64,000 nucleotides of DNA from Mastigias papua. Lineage: Eukaryota > Cnidaria > Scyphozoa > Rhizostomeae > Mastigiidae. The notes below the pieces were generated by a model. It saw only the letters and a program-made list of their open reading frames with translations, was not told where the DNA came from and ran no database searches. The position numbers were made by a program, and so were the translations under genes. Each line of letters begins with the position of its first letter. Positions within the stretch are counted from its first letter, which is position 1. Below, piece after piece: positions 49,401 to 58,000 of the stretch. The stretch covers positions 7,128,252 to 7,192,251 of the forward strand of contig OZ025267.1 of the NCBI GenBank assembly GCA_964019165.1, given 5' to 3'.

Positions 49401-50383
49401 GACGCGAAATAAGGAGAAAATTAACTGTCGTTTTAGAGGGGGATGCAGGTAGGTGCTTTTTAGGTTTCACACTTAAAATGGATACACGTTAGCAGCCTAG
49501 AGGTTTTCTTTTTACGAAAATGCTTTATTAGAAAATCGTTCTGGACTGCTAGAAATGTTAAGAAAGTTCAATACGGGATTTTTCAAACCAAATAAAGTAA
49601 ACACACATACATTTGATACCACAATCTTCACGCAAGCCGACGATTTCTTTGATTTAGGTAGTATATATTTCCAAGGCTGACCTGCGTTTCCCAGTGCCTT
49701 GCTTCTGTAGTACTGGTTGTCCGCGGAACACTGTAGTGTTAAACCTACCGCACAAGGGCGATTTTTGTCGCAGAAACAGCACAAATTTGCTGCAAACGAC
49801 CAAAATCGCTCGTGTACGGCACCAAAAACATGCGCTTTTTATCGCAGGAAACAGATTTTCCAAACCAAACATGTTTGCTATTGAATTTTGTTTTCTACAA
49901 CAAAAATCGCACTGTGTGTGGACACATGCGACCGCAACCAAGTCTGTATTTGACCGATCATCCAATCAGATGTGCTCGAGCGACCGCGTGATTTGCTCTT
50001 ACTGCGGCAAAAATCGCTCGTCTGCGGCTAGCTAAAACATGCGACAAAAACAAATATTTTTCTGTATCAGCGACAAAAACCGCCCGTGTGTGCTAAGCTT
50101 TAAACAAACTAAAGCATCTTGCTACGAAAATCTTAGGAAAGTTCTAGTACTGAAATAGCGAAAAACTAAGAAAGTTGAAAAGATCTCTTATAAAAAACGT
50201 GCCAGTTTGGGATAGGGTCCTGTCTTGTGATAACATCTCCGCGTCATGTGTCCAACCAATCATACACGTTCGACTATTCTGCCAACAATTAATCAAAAGT
50301 CCTGTATATTTTTAGGCGAAGATTCTTCAAGCCGATTCTCAAGATCTTCTAATAGTGATGAAGCAGACTGGGGAGTACTATAA
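28419..50383 (+). CDS. Secreted multidomain protein: signal peptide, three SEA-like modules, Gln/Tyr-rich region
   Basis: Start codon at 28424. Exons: 28419-28475, 29662-29844, 30426-30532, 31128-31186, 31685-31827, 37584-37715, 38493-38599, 39456-39514, 40436-40581, 40902-41981, 42611-44266, 44592-44698, 45029-45087, 45704-45873, 47215-47298, 48130-48288, 48596-48844, 49293-49448 and 50316-50383 (TAA). All phases close, giving about 1,591 residues. The first 17 residues (MKPTTILLLTLNLVWLS) look like a signal peptide. Basic clusters HRTKR and ERNKR follow and could be furin-type sites. Then come SEA-like modules 1 and 2, about 900 residues of Q/Y/S/P-rich sequence, SEA-like module 3, a Thr/Ser-rich linker and a Cys-containing C-terminus. 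No membrane segment is seen, so secretion to matrix, mucus or a skeleton is inferred. I know of no named family with this layout. If exon 17 reads through, the protein ends at 48990 instead. Confidence 0.85.
29118..29170. repeat. Short 12-bp tandem repeat
   Basis: About four to five units of ttctccacattt in intron 1 of the SEA gene. Confidence 0.8.
29265..29425 (+). mobile_element. tRNA-derived SINE, copy 1
   Basis: The first part resembles a tRNA with an A box (tagctaagtggctagagcg) and a decayed B box (gatagtttctagccgag). It is followed by ttcgctcattatccacccag and cagcaaatgggt. The same order occurs in reverse at 53690-53805, where the B box is the better ggttcgagcc. It lies in intron 1 of the SEA gene. 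Confidence 0.65.
30426..31827 (+). other. SEA-like module 1 (exons 3-5 of the secreted gene)
   Basis: Three exons of 107, 59 and 143 nt, intron phases 1-0-2-1. The protein reads VRIQIKLKTYWKDQL, then VSNALIDNRNFVEAVVLKFR, then PSKWNVLVDLSLKF and VASGWVSGLQVF. The order is strand, two helices, a strand ending FR, a strand V-V-L-L, then a helix with a ..SG... turn, which is the SEA pattern (helix-helix then V.L.F... and V.VD...F). I see no GSVVV autocleavage motif, so self-cleavage is not predicted. Confidence 0.65.
33472..33972. mobile_element. hAT-type non-autonomous element with 8-bp target duplication
   Basis: About 500 bp. The left end is CAGGGGTGATTTTTAAGG and the right end is the reverse complement of CAAGGGTGATTTCTAAAG. 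CAGGTTAC is repeated exactly at 33464-33471 and 33973-33980. Ends starting CAGGG/CAAGG with an 8-bp duplication are diagnostic of hAT elements. No transposase is encoded. It is inserted in a piece of the older ataagaac-type element. SEA-gene intron 5. Confidence 0.85.
34628..34797 (-). mobile_element. Second tRNA-derived SINE, minus strand
   Basis: On the minus strand it begins ttagcggggtgagtggccaa gcggttta, an A-box-like head. Later it carries cgtccttcggaagggacgtt aaac, a block I know as a conserved SINE core in several invertebrate lineages. It lies in SEA-gene intron 5. The family name cannot be set without a repeat library. Confidence 0.65.
35757..35951. repeat. (CAGCY)n pentanucleotide satellite, heterogeneous then homogeneous
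   Basis: Nearly 200 bases of 5-mers. The left half mixes cagct, cagtt, cagtc and caaca-type variants; the right half is almost pure cagcc (about 16 units). It lies in SEA-gene intron 5. A 135-residue frame across it is an artefact. Confidence 0.95.
36626..36937. mobile_element. TA-flanked MITE with CCCCTCGAATAAG repeats
   Basis: The ends are perfect to near-perfect inverted repeats: ccgtaaatcatcgaattagc at the left and gctaattcgaggatttacgg at the right. Each end is bordered by TA, fitting a Tc1/mariner-type TA duplication. The interior carries several agcccccctcgaataagccc-like subrepeats near both ends. No coding capacity. SEA-gene intron 5. Confidence 0.8.
36952..37380. mobile_element. Dispersed element, 'taagaaagttcaata' family, second copy
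   Basis: Partner of 27045-27395. It has acacgtct-ttatgacgaagta at the left, aaaaaattaagagagtttaa and ctaagaaagtcgataagctc in the body, and aaaaattaagaaaggtccaa towards the right. SEA-gene intron 5. Confidence 0.55.
37939..38266. mobile_element. TIR element, ACGTTTTTTATAAGAAAC family, copy B
   Basis: About 330 bp, collinear with 5786-6130. Shared words include ggctcaaatcagg, acaggcaggctgag, atttctcgtctca and aaatattaagaaac; the ends are ctataagaaac and gtttcttataaaaag. SEA-gene intron 6. Confidence 0.75.
38493..40581 (+). other. SEA-like module 2 (exons 7-9 of the secreted gene)
   Basis: Exons of 107, 59 and 146 nt with phases 1-0-2-1, the same as module 1. It reads RISYQLYQKWNMFFLVKFSS, then LDHAFVNSPNYLDSQVIGFR, then ESHEGQCIVDMIVRF and VSSGNIGDIPVI. 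The FR at the second exon end and the V-D-M-I-V-R-F strand line up with FR and VDLSLKF of module 1. Confidence 0.65.
40902..44266 (+). other. Gln-rich low-complexity region (exons 10-11 of the secreted gene)
   Basis: Two long exons (1,080 and 1,656 nt) encode about 910 residues rich in Q, S, T, P, N and Y. They include an uninterrupted run of about 20 Gln near 41513-41574, encoded by mixed caa/cag. In exon 11 a unit of about 27 residues (YSQPNPYAYQQPSTYQQP plus a Q-run) is repeated at 43438-43527 and 43528-43605. Many N-x-S/T sequons occur (for example NVTNTTTS). There are almost no cysteines. An adhesive, fibrous or mucin-like matrix role is an inference from composition and the signal peptide. 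Confidence 0.8.
44592..45873 (+). other. SEA-like module 3 (exons 12-14 of the secreted gene)
   Basis: Exons of 107, 59 and 170 nt, phases 1-0-2-1. It reads MTLQQTWHPLLSSTGSFPFK, then VEETYSSHHMRVTCKVKGLR, then KVGVDFDLTFQSSE and VAKNGVISELLVFP. It is more diverged than modules 1 and 2, but the exon lengths, phases and the D-F-D-L-T-F strand coincide. Downstream come a Ser/Thr linker (exons 15-16) and the C-terminal segment. Confidence 0.6.
46713..47107. mobile_element. MITE with CGTTTACACGA inverted ends and GGATCCGATC repeats
   Basis: The left end cccgtttacacgagcag and right end gttcgtgtaaacg form an inverted repeat. Copies of the gatccgatcc motif and cgtgtaaacgc/gcgtttacacg pairs recur in the interior on both strands. 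No clear target duplication. SEA-gene intron 14. Confidence 0.7.
48596..48990 (+). other. Cys-containing C-terminal segment, GON-domain-like start; alternative end of the secreted gene
   Basis: The open stretch begins SCEEIRDFGVGRSDGQYVLE, then KGCHLSVICQNM and HPKEFLGG. This resembles the beginning of the GON domain of ADAMTS9/20 (C..I....DGEY.L...GK...IYC..M....PKEY). The remainder does not follow GON. The frame ends at TAA 48988-48990, but a donor (TCGG then gtatgc) at 48845 would splice in phase 1 to exons 49293-49448 and 50316-50383. Both forms are compatible with the sequence. Confidence 0.45.
49745..50089. mobile_element. Nested MITE with GGGCGATTTTTGTCGC ends
   Basis: The left end cgcacaagggcgatttttgt and the right end acaaaaaccgcccgtgtgtg are inverted repeats, with more gcgacaaaaa/tttttgtcgc pairs inside. 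TTAAAC occurs just outside each end, a possible 6-7 bp duplication. It splits an element of the taagaaagttcaata family (about 49487-50209). Last intron of the SEA gene. Confidence 0.65.
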
Positions 50384-50654
50384 AGGAGACATTTACCTGA
50401 TTGTTATGCACATTCGCTTTAACTAAATCTTATATGTTATATATAAATTTCTTGAAAATTATTTATTAATGGAAATATAATACTGAACCAAATAGTCTCC
50501 TTTCTCAGTTGCTTCCTTTTTGCACAATTCATTACAGGCACTTCCTAAGTTATTTTCTTTACTGCATACAGAATTTGCTTCTTCTGTAATAATTCATAAT
50601 CTATAAACGCACCGCGGTTCTACTTCTGGTTGATTGTCCAACTATAAATCAATA

Positions 50655-51080
50655 CTACCCTAGAATCTATTGCAAACTTCAAGTGTAGAAACCTTTGATT
50701 CAAGCCTGCAGCCCTATAACAATAGCTATAAGGCCCATTTGCAAAAAATAGCTCTAGCCCTGAAATTAACTGAAAAGAGATTAACACTTGACTTTGGCAC
50801 AAATTATGACCGCAAAACCGATGAATAAATGCTACAGTGAAGCAATCTTGTTCGTACAGTGAAAGTGCTACCCTAGAATCTATTGCAAACTTCAAGTGTA
50901 GAAACCTTTGATTCAAGCCTGCAGCCCTATAACAATAGCTATAAGGCCCATTTGCAAAAAATAGCTCTAGCCCTGAAATTAACTGAAAAGAGATTAACAC
51001 TTGACTTTGGCACAAATTATGACCGCAAAACCGATGAATAAATGCTACAGTGAAGCAATCTTGTTCGTACAGTGAAAGTG
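50655..51080. repeat. Perfect 213-bp tandem duplication
   Basis: 50655-50867 and 50868-51080 appear identical base for base, both starting ctaccctagaatctattgc and ending gttcgtacagtgaaagtg. It lies between the two convergent genes. Either very recent or an assembly artefact. Confidence 0.95.
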
Positions 51081-51092
51081 CAAGAAAACAAA

Positions 51093-51196
51093 TGACCCGA
51101 GCGAGACTAGAACTTGCGACCTATCACAGTGTACGCCTATTAGAGTACTCGACGTACAAACTTGAGGGCTCGGAAGTTCGAGTCCCTCCCGGGTCA
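51093..51196. other. tRNA-like dyad (not a functional tRNA)
   Basis: The outer 7 bases tgacccg and cgggtca pair perfectly, and both arms look like tRNA T-arm/acceptor ends (gttcgagtccctcccgggtca on plus, gttctagtctcgctcgggtca on minus). At 104 nt, with a mispaired T stem, it does not fold as a normal tRNA. It is probably two tRNA-derived 3' ends in inverted orientation. Confidence 0.45.
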
Positions 51197-51689
51197 TCAA
51201 TTTTTTCGCATTTTCATTTCGCAGCTCTTCCAAAATCCTGTTGCCTCTATCCAATATCTAATCCTTACAGCAAGGCGACATTTTCGTTATCTGCGGTTTG
51301 CTAATGATCTGCTATATACCAAAGCCAAAATTTTTATTACTAAAGCAATCCATGAGTGTATTACAGAATAAGCTATGGGCAAGATAAAGAATGAAAAATG
51401 CGAGAAAAATGTATATACAACAATAACAATCTAACTTCAGATAAAAAATAACAAACAATTTCATTCAAAAGATGAAATTCATACAAGAGATAAACTTGTA
51501 CAGCCACGTTCATAGGAAGCGACATATATATAGTTTTTCATACAAAACTATTTACAGCCGTAGATGTGTGCAGTGGTGTACACAATGAGGCGACGAACTG
51601 GCATGAACCTGCCTAAAAAGGCTTTAAAGACAGGCAGCTCTACGCACAAATGATGTTGTTTCACTTGACATAGCAAATCATACTTTAGG

Positions 51690-51736
51690 AAGATCAACTT
51701 CGGAAAAAGAGTGCAGTCGAATCGGCAATTTCAGAA

Positions 51737-51792
<56 letters not shown>

Positions 51793-52093
51793 TCAAATAT
51801 TTAAAGAGGGTTGTCCTTCAGCGTTGCTGATTTTCAAGGGGCCCTACATAAGTCAAAATTCTCTTAAGCTACCCAATAGTGAGCTGCCCGACTCGGTGAG
51901 TGCCTTTGCTACACTATCTCGGTTGATTCAACAATTCTTTAGGAAGATCAACTTTTGAAAAAGAGTGCAGTCGAATCGGCAATTTCAGAAGATAAGTCGC
52001 CACTCTCTTAAGCTAATCAATAGTGAGCTGCCCGACACGGTGAGTACCTTTGCTACACTATCTCGGTAGATTCAACAATTCTTAGTAACAAAG
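51690..52093 (-). repeat. Tandem duplication in the ubinuclein 3' UTR, one copy with a LINE-tail insert
   Basis: A unit of about 145 bp (aggaagatcaact, agagtgcagtcgaatcggca, ctcttaagcta, gtgagctgcccgac, cctttgctacactatctcgg) occurs at 51690-51941 and 51942-52085. The left copy is interrupted after cagaaga by about 125 bp (see the next entry). The block follows the ubinuclein stop codon directly. Confidence 0.85.
51737..51862 (-). mobile_element. L2-like LINE 3' tail with (GATT)n
   Basis: About 13 gatt units, then atttaaagagggttgtcctt cagc and tgattttcaaggggccc. This is the reverse complement of the tail of the LINE at 18385-19220. The polarity puts the tetranucleotide at the 3' end of a minus-strand insertion. 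Confidence 0.8.
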
Positions 52094-55000
52094 TTAAATA
52101 AATTGTGGTCTATAGTTCGAGAAAGGTCCAGGATATTGTTCTGTTGGTGTTGCGCCTGAAAGAGAGATAAAATAAAGAGTAAACAACTCAGGTGAATAAA
52201 ACTGCACTGAAAACCATAAAAAATGAACCACTTCCTTTAAACTTCTTTGATGTTTCAGCATTTAGAAACTTGGAAATCTTATGTGTGACAAGAACATAGA
52301 AATAAAAAGAAATGAAAACAAATGAGAACGATAGAACACAACAATTCACAACACAGTATTTACTGAACAGTTAAAAAACACTACTAATAAACATAATGCA
52401 TATATGTATAAATGACGCAAATTTAAAATATTTAGTGGAGATGATTTTATTAAGCGTGTTGAAAAAACAGTACGTGCATCATTTAATAAAATGGTTTAGC
52501 ATGGTTAGCAGCTTAAAAATTAATCAAACCTGGAAATTGCAGAGGTGCTAGAAAATCGATTGGGTCAGGAAACATGTTGACACCTGTGCGCGAAGAATGA
52601 TTTAATTATTAGCTTTAAGAATGTATAAGTTTAACTTAAGGTCATTAGATTGACGAGATAGTTATCGTGGTACTACGTATTGCCGTGTTGAAAAATTTCA
52701 GAATTGTGGGTTAACAAAAATGAGACTTCATTCGCTTTTTAACTCTTGACAGCTGGATGAGTGTTCCGTATGATAATTAGTTAAGAGGCAGGGCTACCAA
52801 GAGGGAAGCAAGGGGCGGAATGCTTCAGGCTCCGAGCCTGAGAAAGGCCAACAAAAGCTACAAAATGATTTTGGCGACTTTTGAATTTCATACAGACGTC
52901 ATTAGCGACCCCTTTTTCCATTTCCCTTGGGCCCCAAGCAAGCTCACGGCAGGCCTAATAGGAAATTAGGAGTTATGAAAATTAAATCAAGGATGAGTTG
53001 TACTCGAAGTTTCAGTATTAAGTAAACGTGTATAAAATTAGCATCAATAAAAATAAAATTTTAATGCCAAAACATGCGTGCTTGACGAATCATTAATGAA
53101 GATATATGAAGATTTTCAGAAGCCTTCGCGATGAATTTACCATTGTCACATTTCCTAAACTGTCGGAACAATTTGAAAATTAGGACTGAGTCATTCCTAT
53201 GGTCCTGCAAGTTGTTTCCCTATGATTTCATATTGTTAGATTCCATGTAAACATAATTGACATATAACTACACTTATTGGTATTTAAGCATTTAATCTTG
53301 CAAAAAAGTTAAACAAAGGGTACTCATTTTTCAGAGGAATTAGTACTACTATTCATAAACACTAAATATTTAAATTGTTTCTTTATTCGTTACTTCATTA
53401 CTTCATAAACACAACTGAATAAATAGTTGCTCAAGTTTAGTTCATCTGTTGCTATTTCTGATGAGTTCTCAGGCTTTCGATGTCATTATCATATTTTACT
53501 AAAGCATTAAGCAAAGGCTAGTCCTATACACGATTCCGTGCGTTGGGGAGTGGCTGTTAAGCCTGGTTCACACAATGGCGATTATCATAATCGCTTTGAA
53601 GCTTTTAAAGCGAAAAATTTAATCGCTTGGTGTGAACCGTAGGCGAATACGCATTTCGAAAGCGACTATCAAAGCGATTATATCAAATTTACCCATTTGC
53701 TGCTGGGTGGGCAGTGAGCGAGCATCCCATTTTTGGTCCGAGCGTTCGGCTCGAACCATCGATGTTCTGCTCAGCAGTCAAGCGCTCTAACCACTTGTGA
53801 GTCTTTTGAAACACAGACTACGGTCTCAACCTGTCTGAAAATGCAGTTTTCAAGGGTAAAATACAGACTGGAAGAAAAAATGTGTAGGCGTAAAAAACAC
53901 TATTCTGTGGAGCGTAAAATTATTTAACGGAGGTCTTTATAAGCTCCGAGGAGTCGGCGAAAATCGAACAATCTACAAGGGATCGCCTGTTTATTAGGCA
54001 AATGAGAGTAATAAAAACCTCTCTCTTCAAGGGGAATATGCTAGTCTTTTGGATAATCATAATTGACCTCGAATGGGTATCCTCTTTTTGAAGGCCCACA
54101 ATAAACTAGACTTACCTTGGCTTCCTTGAATCTGTTGGGCATGTTGTTGCTGCTGCTGTTGTTGCTGCTGCTGTTGCACATTTTGCTGTTGCTGCACAGA
54201 TTGTTGCTGATGTTGCTGTAATAGCTGTTGCTTTTTCAGATGAAGTTGCTGTTGTTGAAAAAGTATCTCCATAGGAGTTGGGGTGCCTAGAGGCTGTTGT
54301 TGTTGACTTCGCTTATGTAATTGTTCGAGACTTTGCGCTGCACCTTGAAGCTTAGACATTGCCATTGAGCTCGAGTGCGAACTAATTACACTGCTGAATG
54401 GCAGTGACGTGTAAGTAGCTTGCTGTGGTGATGCATCCCTGGTTAACCTAGTATTGAAATCAGAAACAAAAGAAACGTTAACTAAGTTCAAATAAATACA
54501 CTTTCATTATCAACACAAAGTCTCTTATGTAGTGAACTCGAACCCTTAATATCAGAGTGAGCATTAGGTTCTGCAAATAAAATTCCTTGATCTTTCCTTG
54601 ATTTCCCTGACCAAATTGGTAAAATCCCCAAACATTTTCACAGCCATTCATTATATCTGTGTTCCACCCAATGCATCAAAAAGAAAATTCCAGTATGAGG
54701 GAGTGCACTACAAAATTCCTGATTTTTTCCAAACTTTTATCAAATTCCATGATTTTTCCCTTGGAAGTCCCAGATCTCCCTGTTTTCCCTGACAACTGGT
54801 CGCCCTGAAATATTGAGATTTGAACGAACAGAATGCCTACTTCAAATTAGTGCTTTAAGCTCTCATATAAGGGAGTTCTACGGCTTAAAACGAGGAAGTG
54901 AATATAGAATGAGGTATGCTACAATTCTGTTCATTATACCGCTAAGATGGCTAGATTGTTGAAATTGCCGGTTAACAGATAAAATATATAGAGTACATTT

Positions 55001-58000
55001 TCTTATCGAACATGTTAACAGCATTATTTTCTCGCCTATAAATGGTGTGGCAGAGATAATCATAATGATGATGGGTCCTGGAACGGGTCCGAAACGTATA
55101 CATCACAAAACTACTAGATTGTCTAATGTTTTAATGGATGTTCTAATATTATAATTAATGAATGCTCATTGATAAAAGCATGACTGTTTGTAGTCGTACT
55201 GGCTCCAATTTGACTGTGCGACAATTGGTTCAAAAACTGAAGGCTTTGGACCGGCAACCTCAAGAGGGGGAAACATTGATTGTACGAACTACCTTGACGA
55301 TCGTCAACATGTCACTTGACAAGTGCTGCAGGAGTCTGTTGCATAGAAAGGATGCCAAACTAGGAAAGTTTCTGGAGCACGAGTGAAATCTGATGTTGCA
55401 TGATAAAATTTCCTAGTATGGTCCTAACTTCAGGATCCTAAATCTAAGGCAATGAACAAAATGCATTCAGCCGTGTTATTGCTACCTAGAAAAAAATCTA
55501 CGACAAGAGGTAAAAGCAGGTCGAAGCAACTCTCACAGCGCCAACAAACCTGCTTATGGAGTGTGACAGTCCACCATGAGGATGCTTCATATCATCGGGG
55601 GAATGACCAGACATTCGTCTTTTTTGCTCGATACTGTTTGCATACTGAAGAAGTGGTGAAGTCCTTGAGGTAGCTGCACTTGCAGCGCCATGAGAACTAA
55701 TATTCTGCGGAGAGCTCTTTGGAGGTGTAGCAGGTAAGCTGCTAAGATGGTCTTTGGGTGGTGTTTTGAATATGGGTTTTGGCATGGGATTTTGTGTACC
55801 ATGCTTTGATGGAATTAACTGCGTTGACCCAACTTCGCTAAAAAAGTGCTTTGGAGATATTCCATAGTTGGCGGACTTTGGTAAATAGTCAACAGCTTGC
55901 TCGGTAACATGGGCGTGTGAAATCCATCTCGGTTGGCCTTGATTCGAAAACTGTGTCTGAAGATGAGGCGAATTACCTTTCGACAATGGTGAACTTTTCT
56001 GTGGCAGTTTATTCCTTGATGTTTCCGTGACAGAAGCTATGCTTGCACTAAGCGAGGAACTTGGCACAGTGGGCGGGTTTAACCCTAATAAATCTCCAGA
56101 CGCAGCAGCATAATCTAGGATGTTGTGAACTGGCTTCTCATAGTCTTGGCCCACAGGTTTTGCTGTTGAAACATCGTATTTGGATGCACCAGCAACTTGC
56201 TGTTGACTGGCTTTTGAGTAATTCAAAATGTTAGCTTGGGCCGTAGAGCCCATTGTATAAAACGTTCTCTCAAATGGACTAGTAATTGTAACACTACTCA
56301 CAAGATCATTATATTTCGAGGAAGAAGATAAAAAACTTTTGGGGTGATTCTGCTGTTTACTTGAAGGAACCATTCGAGCATCTTGCTTTATTATTGCACT
56401 TTTTCCTTCATTCTTTTTCACCAGAACATCTTTTCCAGTTGACTCTTTCTTCAATCCAGGCTTGTCACAATGCTCCATACCTGTATCCTGGGATTTTTTC
56501 ACGAATGTTCTAATAATTGGTTTAGCATTCGAAGCAAGACTTTTAGATTCCGTATCCTGTTTACTCGAAGTGTTGAGCTGTAAATCCGCCGAATCCATTG
56601 TTAGACTTCTTGCCTCGGCAAGATTTGTCATAGATGAATTATGCTTTAGCTTTGGCTGTTCAAGGTTAGAGCTGGAATGAACACGCTGAACTTGCACCGG
56701 CTCTGTTTTCTTCAGAGTTTTTTCCTTCTTCACTTTGTTCCTAAAATAAGGGGACTTAAGTTAAGTATATATGCAAGGATCAACTGATAACTCAAAAACC
56801 AAAAAGAAGGCCAAAGACAAATAGAAACTTAAAGAAAATGGGAAGAAAAGCATTTGTGTGAAAGGCAGGACAAATGCAGAAGAGGCTAAAAATCAATTTT
56901 CAATGGGAAACGAGGCCTGTTGTGAAGCCTCATAAAGGCAGAGTAAATCAAATCTGAGCATAAGGATATTGAAGTCAGTTCCTTATCAGCTAAAGAGAGA
57001 ATAAGCCCTACCATTGAGAACTATTAAAATATATATAGAAGTAGAGGTGGAAAATTGGCATAAGTGAGAAAGGCAAAGATGGAAAAAGTAAGTGGGAATC
57101 TCAGTCTTCCAGGAGGAAAGAAGAGGGAGAGAAAAGAAGAAATAAGAGAAAAACGGAAAGAAAATTAAGAGAAAGAAAACACTGTATGAACGAAAAGAAA
57201 ACGAGGACTTATTTGAATCCATATAAATCCAAGCTCATTTTCTACAACACACTAATAATAATAATAATGGCCTTTTGTTCTGCTTTTATTAATCAAATAT
57301 AAAAGGACTGCAAAAATTGCAATATTTATCTTACCATAATTAGAATTAAAAGAAGAAATACTAATATAGCTTTCTGAGAATCTGATTAAGCATTGGATGG
57401 CAGAGAAACTGTAAAAACACTTAATAGAATAGCATGAATTTCTTGTTATCGTGGCTCATTGTCACTTCAAACCAACACATAAGGAAGCTGGAATAATAGA
57501 CAGGATACTAACTACTTTCCAAATATTGTGAAAGTAAAACAAGAACGTCATATCTTACGTTGGCTGAGTTATATCTTGATGAGCAGACTTGCTCTCCTTG
57601 AACAAAATCCTACAAAGAACAATGCTCATTTACGCCTCATAAACTAACCAACAAACTACAATTAGCAGGAGATTTTTGACGCTAAACGAAAAATCTTACG
57701 TCCGCCAAACATCCAAGAAGATAGGGAACGAATACATAAATATTCTTAATAAACATAATGTGTATGCCAAGCAGCAAGCCATCATGGTGCGTCAAGGTAT
57801 GATCCATCTGCATCAAAAAAAGCTCTTTAATACCCAATTACAGTTGACACTCGATAACTCCTCTAATTAAGGGTTCCTATGGAAATACAGTTTAACAACA
57901 CCGAAAAATTCGAAAAATTAAATAAATTTCAGTTCCCATTAGAGTTCGAATTATCAAATGCTAATTGTATATAAACAGACTTTGAAAAGAAAGCAAACTG

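Noticed and set aside
50620..51015. 131-residue minus-strand frame with an internal repeat
   Set aside because: It repeats only because of the 213-bp tandem duplication; no protein family recognised.
51093..51196. tRNA gene
   Set aside because: Too long, the T stem is mispaired and there is no normal anticodon arm; kept only as a tRNA-like dyad.
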